From: JAHHLP01 sp041609895
GTDB lineage: Bacteria; Bacteroidota; Rhodothermia; Rhodothermales; JABDKH01
Direction: 5' to 3'
Assembly: GCA_041609895.1 (NCBI GenBank)
Contig: JBFIPX010000034.1
Coordinates: 1 to 22,662, forward strand
Length of the DNA: 22,662 bases
Shown here: piece by piece, positions 8,427 to 17,461 of the stretch
Numbering within the stretch: position 1 is the first letter of the stretch
Layout: the number at the start of each line of letters is the position of its first letter
Notes under the pieces: model-generated
Told to the model about the DNA's origin: nothing
What the model saw: the letters and a program-made list of their open reading frames with translations, nothing else
The model's database searches: none
Made by a program: the position numbers and the translations under genes

Positions 8427-10931
8427 ATGGATCGCTTCTTTCAGGCGCTTCGCCCTTTCATCCGATCCGTTGTGAGACACGCGTACGGTGTCCTCCTCGC
8501 GGGTGTAGCCCTGGCCGTCGTATCCGTGTTCCTTGCGTCGAACCTGCGCATCGACACCGACTTTTCGAAGCTCATCCCCGAAGACTATGACAGCGTCAAG
8601 GCGCTCGAACGGCTGCGTGAGACGGTCGGCGCCGAAAGCGAACTCGCGATCGGGATGGTAAGTCCTTCCTTCGATGCGAATCGAAGCTTTGCAGAAACCC
8701 TGATTCCAGCAGCGCTTGACCTCGTCGACGAGAGCACCAATGAGCCGTTCCTGAATCGTGTGGATTACCGCCGGGACACCGAGTTCCTCGAAAACAACGC
8801 GCTGTACTTCGCAACAGACGACGAGATCGATTCGCTGGAGACCTTTCTCGAAGACCAGATTGAGCAGGCGAAACTGGAGGCAAACCCGTTCTTCTTTGAT
8901 CTCGAGGACGAGGATGAGGAACCGGATTCGAGCGGCGCCCACCTTCGCGATCTGTATGACGACGTGATCGGCACGGAGTATCCGATCTCCGACGACAGCA
9001 CGACGCTCGTACTGCGGTTCTTCCCGACCGGTTCACAGACGGACATCGGTTACATCGAACGTCTGTACGACGCCGTGGAGACCTTGGTTGACCGGCTCAA
9101 TCCCACGTCCTTTGATCCGGCCATGGAGGTCACGATCGCCGGTCGGTTGCAGCGGCAGGTCGTCGAGATCCGCGCGGTGACAAATGACATCGTCAACACG
9201 CTCGGGCTCGGTATCACGATCGTGCTGCTTACGGTTGTCGCGTACTTCTCGTACAAGGCGTACGCTGCCCGCTCCGCAGGTGCGTTTTCGTGGCGGCTGC
9301 TGGCTTCGGTCCTGGCGCGCATCCCCGTCATGGCGGTCATCATCGGCCTGCCGCTGGCGATGAGTCTGACGTGGACGGCGGCGATCGCCTCGGTAACCGT
9401 GGAGACGCTAAACCTGATGACCGCGACGCTGGGCCTAGTGCTGTTCGGCCTCGGGATCGATTACGGCATTCACTTCTACGCGCGATATACCGAAGAGCGC
9501 GCTCGGCAGCTTGAGCCCATCGATGCTGTCGAGCACACGTTCGTCAGCACAGGACAAGCGATAACGGTCGGTGCACTTACGACAGCTGCCGCGCTGTACG
9601 TGCTGATCGTCGCTGACTTTCGTGGCTTCTCGGAGTTTGGCTTCATCGCAGGTACCGGCATCTTGCTTGCTCTAGTGGGAATGCTCGTCATCATGCCCGC
9701 TATGATAGTGGTTCTTGAGCGCTGGCATCTGCTCAAGCTTTCCGGAAGGGGAGACCTCGCCGAATCCACCCGACCGACCGGACGCATCAAAGGTGCTCGA
9801 CCGATTATTCTCGTCAGCCTGCTCGCGGTGCTGGCGTCGCTTGTCATGTTTCCACCCAGATTTGAGTATGAGTTCGGTAAGCTCGAACCCGACTTCACTG
9901 AGTATGAGGCGCGACGCGCGATCATCCGACGCGTGTATTCCGACAAGCGTCGGCGCAACCCCGCCTACATAGTGGCCGACCGACCGGAGGATATCCCGGC
10001 CATCGCGGCAGCCGTTCGGTCGAAGGCTGCCGCTGATACCGTTTCGCCGACGATCCGAGGGGTCGAGAGTCTCCAGGACAGATTCCCGCTGGATGCCGGA
10101 GCGCAGCAAAGGAAGTTGGACCGTATCGCCGAAATACGCGTGCTTCTGGACGATCCGTTTCTCTCGCTGGAGTCAGGTGAGGACCTCGACAGACTTCGTC
10201 GCGCTGCACAAACGAGCGCACCCATTCCACTGGATTCGGTACCTGAATTTCTGCGTAAGCAGTTCACCAGCAAAAGCGGCGAACTGGGAGCCTTCCTCGC
10301 AATCTATCCGTCGGTCGGTCTCTCGGACGGACGCGAATCCATGGCGTTCGCTGAAGACGTCGGGACGATTGTTACCGCTGACGGCTCGACGTACCACGCC
10401 GGGTCGACGTCGATTATCGCCGCCGACATGCTGCGGCTCATGCAGGAGGAATCGCCATGGATTGTGGCCGTCACCTTCGTTGTCGTGCTGCTTCTCATGC
10501 GACTAAACTTTGGTGTCTGGCGATGGGCGTTGATGGCCGCCGTACCGCTGGTGGTCGGAGTGCTGTGGATGATCCTGATCATGGAGATCTTTGATCTGCG
10601 CCTCAACTTCTACAATCTCATTGTCCTCCCTGCGGTACTTGGCATCGGCAATGACGCAGGGGTGCACGTTGTGCATCGGTACCTCGAGGAAGGAAAGGGC
10701 TCGATTCGATACGTGCTGCGGTCGACGGGCGAACACATCACGATGGGATCTCTGACGACGATGATGGGCTTTGCCGGTCCGCTGCTCAGCTTTCACCCCG
10801 GCCTGCAGTCTATCGGTGAGCTTGCAGTAGTGGGAATTGGTGCGACGCTCGTTTCAGCGCTGGCCTTTCTCCCGGCGGTGATTCAGTGGAGGGAGGATCA
10901 GCAGGCCGACGCGGACATCGAAGCCGACTGA
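8427..10931 (+). CDS. RND/MMPL-family membrane exporter
   Basis: This is an inner-membrane protein of the RND superfamily, MMPL branch, of the type that moves lipids such as hopanoids to the outer leaflet (HpnN-like). The 834 aa show the duplicated architecture: TM1 (20-40), a periplasmic loop (41-250) with IDTDFSKLIPEDYDS near its start and a very acidic patch around 153-168, five TMs (about 253-432) including GLGIDYGIHFYARY, then TM7 (458-475), a second loop (476-670) and five TMs (675-821) with the matching GIGNDAGVHVVHRY. These paired D/H segments mark the proton-relay helices. The ATG start lacks a Shine-Dalgarno. The gene ends 14 bp from the stop of the converging glycosyltransferase. 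The neighbouring GT4 genes might hint at a glycolipid cargo, but they are on the other strand. No hopanoid synthesis gene is in the window. Confidence 0.9.
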   Translation: MDRFFQALRPFIRSVVRHAYGVLLAGVALAVVSVFLASNLRIDTDFSKLIPEDYDSVKALERLRETVGAESELAIGMVSPSFDANRSFAETLIPAALDLVDESTNEPFLNRVDYRRDTEFLENNALYFATDDEIDSLETFLEDQIEQAKLEANPFFFDLEDEDEEPDSSGAHLRDLYDDVIGTEYPISDDSTTLVLRFFPTGSQTDIGYIERLYDAVETLVDRLNPTSFDPAMEVTIAGRLQRQVVEIRAVTNDIVNTLGLGITIVLLTVVAYFSYKAYAARSAGAFSWRLLASVLARIPVMAVIIGLPLAMSLTWTAAIASVTVETLNLMTATLGLVLFGLGIDYGIHFYARYTEERARQLEPIDAVEHTFVSTGQAITVGALTTAAALYVLIVADFRGFSEFGFIAGTGILLALVGMLVIMPAMIVVLERWHLLKLSGRGDLAESTRPTGRIKGARPIILVSLLAVLASLVMFPPRFEYEFGKLEPDFTEYEARRAIIRRVYSDKRRRNPAYIVADRPEDIPAIAAAVRSKAAADTVSPTIRGVESLQDRFPLDAGAQQRKLDRIAEIRVLLDDPFLSLESGEDLDRLRRAAQTSAPIPLDSVPEFLRKQFTSKSGELGAFLAIYPSVGLSDGRESMAFAEDVGTIVTADGSTYHAGSTSIIAADMLRLMQEESPWIVAVTFVVVLLLMRLNFGVWRWALMAAVPLVVGVLWMILIMEIFDLRLNFYNLIVLPAVLGIGNDAGVHVVHRYLEEGKGSIRYVLRSTGEHITMGSLTTMMGFAGPLLSFHPGLQSIGELAVVGIGATLVSALAFLPAVIQWREDQQADADIEAD

Positions 10932-10945
10932 CCCGTACAGTCGGT

Positions 10946-12100
10946 CTAGCCGGATCGATTCGTCTTCGCAACCAGTCGCCGGAGAACGTTTACGTACATG
11001 TGCGAGACGGTCGCCCAGCTGAAGCTCTTCGCCGTATACCGGTAAGCGCGCAGCGAGGCCTCTTTCAGAAACGCGGGGCTCTCGTAGTACTTGCGGAGAG
11101 CCTCGGCGAACGCAATTTTGTCGCGCGACTTGACAAGTACCCCGTTCTCGCCGTCGGCCACCACGTCGCGTATTCCTTCGAGCTTCGACGCGACGGTAGG
11201 CAGTCCGGACAGTCCGGCCTCGAGCATGACGACACCGAAACCCTCCATGTCTCCGTCGATGGGTACGTTCGGCATGACAAAGACGTCGGCTGCGCGATAT
11301 AGTACTTCAAGGTGATCCTCGGTGAGCCGCCCCAGCACATGCACCCGGTGCTCAACGCCACTCGCTTTCGCCGATTCGCGGATCGAGTCCGCCTCCGGTC
11401 CGTCGCCGGCCAGAACGTAGTGAATATCGTCCGGCAGCAACGGCATCACGTTGGCCGCGAACCAGGAGAACCCCTTTCGCTCGACCTGTCGACCGACGCT
11501 GCACACGATGAAGGCATTCTCGGGCACCGGCGAACCATTCTCGAATCGTGACAGCTCTTCGCGTTCACCGTTTCGGCCGAAGTCGGGGTCGGGGAATCGA
11601 TCCATCCGGATGCCATTCGGTATGATCGCAAGATTGCGGCGCGAGAGGCCTCGGACCACGCAGGCTGCCGCTGTCGCCCGGCTGACCGGGAGGACCAGGT
11701 CGAGTGCAGAAAACACCCGAGGCACGAAGAGCTGGTAAAGTGGGTTCTTCATCGTGACGTCGAGGCCATGCACGATCGCAGCCGACGCAACTCCGTGGCG
11801 GCGAAATGTCCTCTTGAGCAGGACCGCGAGAGACGCCGTGACCATCGAGCTGTAGAGAACGACATCGTACTCCCCTGCAATTGCTCCGCGCCGTAGTTCG
11901 CGCAGTGTGCGAGACATGAATCCGGGCGCACGCCAGTGTATCTCCTTCCACGTGCCGCGCAGTATGGACGTCGAGAGTTGGATGTCCGCGCGTGACGCCA
12001 GCGCATCGGTCAGGTCCGAGGCCACGCGCTGCATTCCGCCCACGTTCGTGATAGGCTGGTCAAGCGGCGGCAGGCAATGTGATACGAAATGGACTTTCAC
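10946..12100 (-). CDS. GT4-family glycosyltransferase
   Basis: This is a retaining GT-B glycosyltransferase of 384 aa, expected to use a nucleotide-sugar donor in cell-envelope glycan or glycolipid assembly. The N-terminal domain begins with a Rossmann strand (MKVHFVSHCLPP) and the acceptor-side GGMQRV loop. The donor domain has IPNGI (about 160), a VGRQVERKGF strand-loop (about 202-212) and the E-x7-E catalytic/donor motif in EGFGVVMLEAG, with E286 and E294. The ATG start follows a GAG-rich weak Shine-Dalgarno. It lies 12 bp downstream of the second GT4 gene on the same strand, so the two are probably one operon. The sugar and acceptor are not readable from sequence. Confidence 0.92.
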   Translation of the reverse strand: MKVHFVSHCLPPLDQPITNVGGMQRVASDLTDALASRADIQLSTSILRGTWKEIHWRAPGFMSRTLRELRRGAIAGEYDVVLYSSMVTASLAVLLKRTFRRHGVASAAIVHGLDVTMKNPLYQLFVPRVFSALDLVLPVSRATAAACVVRGLSRRNLAIIPNGIRMDRFPDPDFGRNGEREELSRFENGSPVPENAFIVCSVGRQVERKGFSWFAANVMPLLPDDIHYVLAGDGPEADSIRESAKASGVEHRVHVLGRLTEDHLEVLYRAADVFVMPNVPIDGDMEGFGVVMLEAGLSGLPTVASKLEGIRDVVADGENGVLVKSRDKIAFAEALRKYYESPAFLKEASLRAYRYTAKSFSWATVSHMYVNVLRRLVAKTNRSG

Positions 12101-12112
12101 GATCGCTCTCGC

Positions 12113-13357
12113 TCAGTAGTCCAGAGCCTTTTCGGATGGGGACTTCGACCTGATCGTCGCTGGGGAACGCGCCGTGATGCCAAGCACCCGGTTGTAATAC
12201 TCCGACATGCGGGCGAGGATAACGGGCCAGTCAAACGATCGCGAGCGCTCGGCTGCGGCATCTCCCATCCGAAATCGCAAGCCGCGGTTGGCGGCGAGCT
12301 TCTCGAGCGCGTCAGCGAAGTCCTCCTCGTTGCCACCTTCACACAGAAAGCCCGTCGAGCCGTCAACAACCAGCGACGAACTGCCAGGAGCATTTGCGCA
12401 GACAGCCGGAAGGCCGGACGCCATCGCCTCGAGCGTCACGTTCCCGAAGGTCTCCGTCTCGCTTGGAAAGCAGAACACATCGGAGGAGGCGTATGCCGTT
12501 GCAAGGTCGGCACCCTCGAGATGGCCAGTGAACACAGCATCTTTCGGCAGCCGTTCCTCAATGTTCTCACGGGCCGGGCCGTCGCCGACGATAAGCACGC
12601 GGAAATGAACTCCCCGACGGGTCAGCAACTCGAGAGCATCGGCAAAGACGTCGAGTCCTTTCTCCCACACCAGTCGGCTGATAAAGGAGATGACAACCTC
12701 ATCATCAGCAAATCCAAGTCGCCGTCGCCATCGGAGCGACCGGCGCTCGGGCCGAAACACTGTCGTGTCGACGCCGCGAGGCCAAAGCAACATCTCCGCA
12801 TCGATGCCGTGCTCCTGGAGCACCTCCTGCATCGACTCGGTCGGTACGTAAAGATGCTCGCACTTGTCGTAGAACCATTGCAGATACTTCCACACCAATG
12901 ATTCTATCACGTCGAGATGATAGTACTGAAGGTAGGAACTGAAGTGCGTGTGATATGATGAGACGACCCGGATCTTGTGCTTCATTGCATAACGCAGAGC
13001 CGAGAGCCCGAGTCCGTCCGGTGTTGCGATGTGAAACAGGTCCGCATCAAATTCCTTCAGCCGCTTCCTCGCTTCACCGACGATTCCGAACGAGACGTGG
13101 TAGTCGGGGCGGAAGAAAAGCGGTTGTGATGGAATCGGAACTAACGTTCCGCTATGCTTGAGAGCCGGCTCACGCGTCGTAGGGGCGAAAACCAGCACTT
13201 CGTCGCCCATCTTCTCGAGGTGCTCAACGAGTCGGTTAAGCGTCAGCGTGACCCCGTCCGCAATGTGATTGTAGGCTCCGGAAAAGAGCGCGATTCGCCG
13301 CGGACGATGCCTGCGTGATTCCCTGTCAGCCGAAAGCATGCCCGGCAGGCTTTTCAT
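12113..13357 (-). CDS. GT4-family glycosyltransferase (MgtA/SQD2-like)
   Basis: This is a second GT-B enzyme of family 4, about 414 aa from the ATG at 13357. After a short basic N-terminus, RIALFSGAYNHIADGVTLTLNRL gives the first Rossmann unit. The fold continues with a VVSSYHTHF acceptor-side motif, WPRGVDTTVFRP, SRLVWEKGL and the E-x7-E motif SETETFGNVTLEA (E302 and E310). The set resembles the family that includes plant SQD2 and bacterial alpha-mannosyltransferases such as MgtA. A TTG at 13414 in the same frame would add 19 residues rich in Ser, Asn and Gly. I prefer the ATG because the extra stretch looks non-conserved. It lies upstream of the other GT4 gene and is probably its operon partner. 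Confidence 0.92.
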   Translation of the reverse strand: MKSLPGMLSADRESRRHRPRRIALFSGAYNHIADGVTLTLNRLVEHLEKMGDEVLVFAPTTREPALKHSGTLVPIPSQPLFFRPDYHVSFGIVGEARKRLKEFDADLFHIATPDGLGLSALRYAMKHKIRVVSSYHTHFSSYLQYYHLDVIESLVWKYLQWFYDKCEHLYVPTESMQEVLQEHGIDAEMLLWPRGVDTTVFRPERRSLRWRRRLGFADDEVVISFISRLVWEKGLDVFADALELLTRRGVHFRVLIVGDGPARENIEERLPKDAVFTGHLEGADLATAYASSDVFCFPSETETFGNVTLEAMASGLPAVCANAPGSSSLVVDGSTGFLCEGGNEEDFADALEKLAANRGLRFRMGDAAAERSRSFDWPVILARMSEYYNRVLGITARSPATIRSKSPSEKALDY

Positions 13358-13637
13358 TTCGCTCGACGTCCCGGTATTGGACGCCCCGTTGGATCCGTTA
13401 GAAAAGCCTGTCAACGGTTGTTAACACCTTCTGATTCTGGGTGAGAAAGATGCCTGTCAAAACGGCTTGCGTTTTCATCGGATACTCATCGCTCGCCGAC
13501 TAACCGTACGCCACATCCACGGGCATACTCTGGAGAAGGCTATTTGTATAAGCCGCCACATAAGCACCGGAGGTAACGACGTGCCAAGCGGAACTGTACT
13601 GCATCAATCCACCGGCCGGCTACGGCAACCGATCCTA

Positions 13638-16505
13638 TCAGACCAGGCCGGCGAGATATCGTCCCGTATGGCTTTCGTCAATGTGAACGATTTGCTCGGG
13701 TGCACCTTCAGCGACGATGAAACCGCCGCGTCTGCCACCTTCCGGCCCCAGGTCGATTACCCAGTCGGCCGACTTGATCACGTCGAGGTTGTGTTCGACG
13801 ATCAGGACACTATGACCATCTTCGACCAACGCATTGAAGGCCCCCAACAGTTTGCGTATGTCGTCGAAGTGGAGGCCCGTTGTAGGCTCATCGAAGATAT
13901 ACAGCGTGCGGGGTCCTCTGTTCGACCCCAGGTGCGATGCCAGCTTGATGCGCTGGGCCTCGCCTCCCGACAGCGTGTTGGCAGGCTGCCCTAGCGCCAG
14001 GTAGCCGAGACCGATGTCTTGAAGGACACGCAACTTGCGGTTGACGGATGAGATGTCTTCGAAAAAGTCCGCCGCCTCATCCACGGTCATTCGCAGGACG
14101 TCGTCGATGTTCTTCCCGCGATAGCGTATCTCCAGCACGTCCTGCTTATAACGTCGCCCGCCGCAGGCCTCACACTCGAGGTACAGGTCGGCGAGGAACT
14201 GCATCTCGATCTTGTTGACTCCCTCTCCCTGGCAAATCTCGCACCGGCCCCCAGGCACATTGAAAGAGAATGATCCGGGCCGATATCCGCGCACTTTTGC
14301 CTGATACGTTTCGGCAAAGGTCTGCCGGATCGCACTGAATGCTTTGATGTATGTCACCGGATTGGAGCGCGGTGACTGACCGATCGGGCTCTGATCGATC
14401 ATCTCGACCGCGTCGACCAGCATGTGCCCGCGGATAGCGCTGTGCGCCCCGACCCGCGCGTTAGAGTCGCCCCCGCCTTTGAGTCTGAGCAGCCCTTGAT
14501 ACAGCGTGTCGTTCACGAGAGTCGATTTCCCGGATCCGCTCACCCCCGTCACACACACGATCATTCCCAACGGAAACTGCACGTCCAGGCGTTTCAGGTT
14601 GTGCTCCCTCGCGTTCTCGAGTGAGAGCACGTTCTGTTCGACGACCTGTCGCCGTGCCGCCGGTACCTCGATCTCTCGCGACCCGGACAGGTACGCGCCT
14701 GTCAGGGAGTCGCCGTGCTTAAGCAGTTTTTGATAGGATCCATGAAAGATGACTTCTCCACCATGAACGCCGGAACCGGGGCCAATGTCGACAATCTGGT
14801 TGGCGCGTTTCATCACCGCAGCCTCGTGCTCGACGACGATCACCGTGTTACCGATGTCGCGCAAGTTTTCGAGGATGCGTACGAGTCTCTCCGTGTCTCT
14901 CGGGTGCAGCCCAATCGACGGTTCGTCGAGGACGTAGAGAGATCCGACCAACGAGGAACCCAGCGAGGTTGCCAGGTTGATGCGTTGGCTTTCGCCGCCG
15001 GACAAAGTCTGCGAGAGACGGTCCAGTGTGAGATAGTCGAGTCCGACCTCCACGAGATATTTGAGTCGCTTACGGATTTCCTCCAGGACGCGTCCGGCGA
15101 TCTCTTCCTCATGGTCGGTTAGGCGAAGTCGCTCGAAAAAATCAAACGCGTCTTGAATCGTCAGCTCACAGATCTCGCCGACATGGTGTCCATCCACCTG
15201 CACATATAGCGCTTCCGGCCGCAGTCGATAGCCATGACAGTCCGGGCAGCGAGCGTACCCCCGGAATCGAGCATGAAAGATGCGGTAGTGCATCTTGTAC
15301 GACCGCGATTCGAGAAATCGGAAGAACCCGTTGATGCCGATGTAGTCGCCGGCACCGTCCCACACCAGTTTGATAACGCGGTCGGACAGTATCCGATAGG
15401 GTTTGTCGATGTCGATCTTCTCGCTTGCGGCCATGCGCACGAGCTCTCGAAAGTGCTTGCTCCACTGCTCCGTTCGGAACGGTGCGATGGCCCCTTGGCG
15501 AAGGGACAGGTCGGGGTTGGGGATGATCAGATCCGGGTCGAGCCCGGTAACGCGTCCGAAACCCTGGCAGGTCGGGCAGGCGCCGAGCGGACTGTTGAAC
15601 GAGAAGGCGTGTGGTGTCGGTTCGTCAAAGATGAGGCCGTCGCGCTCGAAGTGTTCGCTGAAGTGTAACAGCTCACCCCCTCGCACTTTCACGACGCAGC
15701 GACCGCCGCCTTCACGAAACGCCTGCTCGACGGAGTCGGCGATGCGCGACTCATGGGCGTCGTCGCCCTTCTTTATCACGAGTCGGTCGACGAGTACCAA
15801 CAGTCGCTCACGCGCCGCGCGCACGGAAGCCGGATCTTTCTCGTTCAGGTCGATCACTGACTCCTCTTTACCCTTGGCCGACTGTTTTTCGGTCGGCAGC
15901 AGCAGGATCCGGAAGAAGCCGCGCGCCTTCAGTGTCTCCAGTTCTTGCGCCAGTGATGTCTTCTTGTGACTGGGAAGGGGGAAGGTCAGGAAGAAGCGTG
16001 TGCCATCGGCCAAGGAGTCCTGCAGATCAACGGCAGCAGAACGCGGGGAGTCGCGGGTGACCTCTTCACCGCTGGTTGGCGAAAACGTTTTTCCGACGCG
16101 GCCAAAAAGGAGTCGCAGGTGATCGTAGATCTCCGTTTGCGTCGCGACCGTGGAGCGCGGGTTCTTCGAGGTCGTCTTCTGCTCGATGGCGATCGCCGGT
16201 GCAAGGCCGGTGATCAGGTCGGCGTCCGGCTTGTCCATCCGCTCGAGGAACTGGCGGGCGTAGGCGCTGAGGCTCTCGACGTAGCGGCGCTGGCCTTCCG
16301 CGTAGATCGTGTCGAAGGCGAGCGACGACTTGCCGCTTCCCGACGGGCCCGTTATGACGATGAGCTCGTCGCGCTTCAGGTCGAGGTCGACGTTCTTCAG
16401 GTTGTTTTGGCGTCCGCCGCGAATGACGATGTGATCATGTGCCAGCTCGCGGGCTTGACCAAAGCCATTTGTCGGGATCGACTTGCCTTTTGTGCGTTTG
16501 GGCAT
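13638..16505 (-). CDS. uvrA: Excinuclease ABC subunit UvrA
   Basis: UvrA is the damage-sensing ATPase of nucleotide excision repair; a UvrA dimer scans DNA with UvrB and is recruited by Mfd at stalled polymerases. The 955-aa product has the full double ABC layout. It shows Walker A GPSGSGKS (53-60), a first zinc module with C310/C313 and C420/C423 around the UvrB-binding/insertion region, signature LSGGESQRI (about 502), Walker A GVSGSGKS with K660, the C-terminal zinc finger CxxC-x19-CxxC (C755, C758, C778, C781), signature LSGGEAQRIKLA (about 838) and FDEPTTGLH. The ATG has a GAGG Shine-Dalgarno about 7 bp upstream. The SET-domain gene lies upstream on the same strand but is separated by a repeat, so uvrA probably has its own promoter. 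Confidence 0.98.
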   Translation of the reverse strand: MPKRTKGKSIPTNGFGQARELAHDHIVIRGGRQNNLKNVDLDLKRDELIVITGPSGSGKSSLAFDTIYAEGQRRYVESLSAYARQFLERMDKPDADLITGLAPAIAIEQKTTSKNPRSTVATQTEIYDHLRLLFGRVGKTFSPTSGEEVTRDSPRSAAVDLQDSLADGTRFFLTFPLPSHKKTSLAQELETLKARGFFRILLLPTEKQSAKGKEESVIDLNEKDPASVRAARERLLVLVDRLVIKKGDDAHESRIADSVEQAFREGGGRCVVKVRGGELLHFSEHFERDGLIFDEPTPHAFSFNSPLGACPTCQGFGRVTGLDPDLIIPNPDLSLRQGAIAPFRTEQWSKHFRELVRMAASEKIDIDKPYRILSDRVIKLVWDGAGDYIGINGFFRFLESRSYKMHYRIFHARFRGYARCPDCHGYRLRPEALYVQVDGHHVGEICELTIQDAFDFFERLRLTDHEEEIAGRVLEEIRKRLKYLVEVGLDYLTLDRLSQTLSGGESQRINLATSLGSSLVGSLYVLDEPSIGLHPRDTERLVRILENLRDIGNTVIVVEHEAAVMKRANQIVDIGPGSGVHGGEVIFHGSYQKLLKHGDSLTGAYLSGSREIEVPAARRQVVEQNVLSLENAREHNLKRLDVQFPLGMIVCVTGVSGSGKSTLVNDTLYQGLLRLKGGGDSNARVGAHSAIRGHMLVDAVEMIDQSPIGQSPRSNPVTYIKAFSAIRQTFAETYQAKVRGYRPGSFSFNVPGGRCEICQGEGVNKIEMQFLADLYLECEACGGRRYKQDVLEIRYRGKNIDDVLRMTVDEAADFFEDISSVNRKLRVLQDIGLGYLALGQPANTLSGGEAQRIKLASHLGSNRGPRTLYIFDEPTTGLHFDDIRKLLGAFNALVEDGHSVLIVEHNLDVIKSADWVIDLGPEGGRRGGFIVAEGAPEQIVHIDESHTGRYLAGLV

Positions 16506-16615
16506 TGACGCCTCGAAATCCGTCGGTTAGCCTAATCGTACTGCGCCGGGCGCCGGAAGATCTTGCTTCGCTGGAAGTTTTATCGGAGCGCTGACAGCGT
16601 TGTGTCATGCGAGTC

Positions 16616-16810
16616 GTACGTCATTCTCGCGCAAGCGAGAATCCACCCATGCCATCACACCCGCGGACGACGGTGCAAGTGGCGCACTTCGACGTACCAC
16701 CCGCGCAAGCCGGTGCCCACTCGCGCCCGACTCACCCGACTTCGCGACGCGCAGTCGTCCCCAGATCACGACGACCGGTTGCCTTGCTGAGACGGGATTC
16801 CCTGCGACGG
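16616..16810. repeat. Dispersed palindromic repeat between uvrA and the SET gene
   Basis: This stretch has the look of the common bacterial intergenic repeats built on GTCATTCCCGCGnAAGCGGGAATCCA. ATTCTCGC and GCGAGAAT form a perfect 8-bp inverted repeat around GCAA (16623-16642). A second related unit, CCACCCGCGCAAGCCGGTGCCCAC, lies near 16700, and GGGATTCCC lies at 16795-16803. The three forward frames give the tell-tale non-gene peptides (AQARIHP, SRKREST, RASENP) that these repeats produce. The outer limits are approximate. The right part overlaps the last codons of the SET-domain gene. Confidence 0.6.
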
Positions 16811-17416
16811 TAAACGGGGGCCATCCTCTCCTCGAGTCCAGTACAGGCTCAGTATCGAATCCATCTTCTCGCGCCCTGCCGCAATAGCTCGTGCCTTCCG
16901 AGCTATCTCCGGCGACAGCAGTTCCATTAGCGGCTGCGGTACGGCCTCCAGCTGGCGGAAGGATGAGGCCAATTGCCGATCCCACTGTTTGTAGTAATGC
17001 AGCAGGTCGTCCGGCATGACAAGCTTCCTACGGCTACCCTTCTCAGGCAACGCTTCGAATGGCTCGTCGATATTGAGGTAACCGTAGTCGTCGGTCAGTT
17101 CCTCTCCAGGCTCGATATCCCTGACCGCGATTTCGAAGTCGTACGCCGTCGAAATGCAGTTCGAGCGAAACGAGTGATTGACAAAGCGTGCATGATCCCA
17201 GCAGAGGATGCAGTTGCCACGGTTGTCTCGGAACGAATACTTGTCAAGGATCTTGCGGTAGATCTGCGGCATGGCGTCAACCTCGGCGGGCGTAAACGTC
17301 CGGTCGAGATCGTCGTGAACCCAAGTGATAGTCCCCTTGGGAATTCGTTGCGTTGCCACGACGCCGTACCCGACGTCGTCGCTGATGAACCGCAGTTCGG
17401 TAGCAGGATGTAGCAT
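16766..17416 (-). CDS. SET-domain protein, predicted lysine methyltransferase
   Basis: SET-domain enzymes transfer a methyl group from S-adenosylmethionine to protein lysines. The 216-aa product has the ordered SET motifs: GYGVVATQRIPKGT (16-29), RFVNHSFRSNC (77-87, with the NHS pseudoknot motif at 80-82), and GEELTDDYG (104-112, with the catalytic-type Y111). The post-SET cysteine cluster of eukaryotic enzymes is absent, as usual in bacterial members. I chose the ATG at 17416 because MLHPATELRFI places the first SET motif near the N-terminus. The frame continues upstream to a GTG at 17557, but the extra 47 residues look non-coding and cross a hairpin. The last 15 or so residues are encoded within the adjacent repeat. 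The substrate is unknown. Confidence 0.87.
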   Translation of the reverse strand: MLHPATELRFISDDVGYGVVATQRIPKGTITWVHDDLDRTFTPAEVDAMPQIYRKILDKYSFRDNRGNCILCWDHARFVNHSFRSNCISTAYDFEIAVRDIEPGEELTDDYGYLNIDEPFEALPEKGSRRKLVMPDDLLHYYKQWDRQLASSFRQLEAVPQPLMELLSPEIARKARAIAAGREKMDSILSLYWTRGEDGPRLPSQGIPSQQGNRSS

Positions 17417-17440
17417 TTGGTGCGCTCTGCAGCGCTTAAG

Positions 17441-17461
17441 ACCCCTCTCTTTGGGGTTTTT
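17441..17461 (+). terminator. Small hairpin with T-run (terminator-like, + strand)
   Basis: ACCCC (17441-17445) and GGGGT (17453-17457) can pair around a 7-nt loop and are followed by further T residues to 17461. It reads as a weak intrinsic terminator for + strand transcripts. It sits just upstream of the SET gene's start on the opposite strand, and no + strand gene ends here. Confidence 0.35.

Noticed and set aside
8310..8942. 210-aa open frame on the - strand
   Set aside because: It is antisense to the start of the MMPL exporter gene, with no recognisable motifs.
15966..16508. 180-aa open frame on the + strand
   Set aside because: It is antisense to the 5' part of uvrA, where the Walker A and following motifs are clearly coded.
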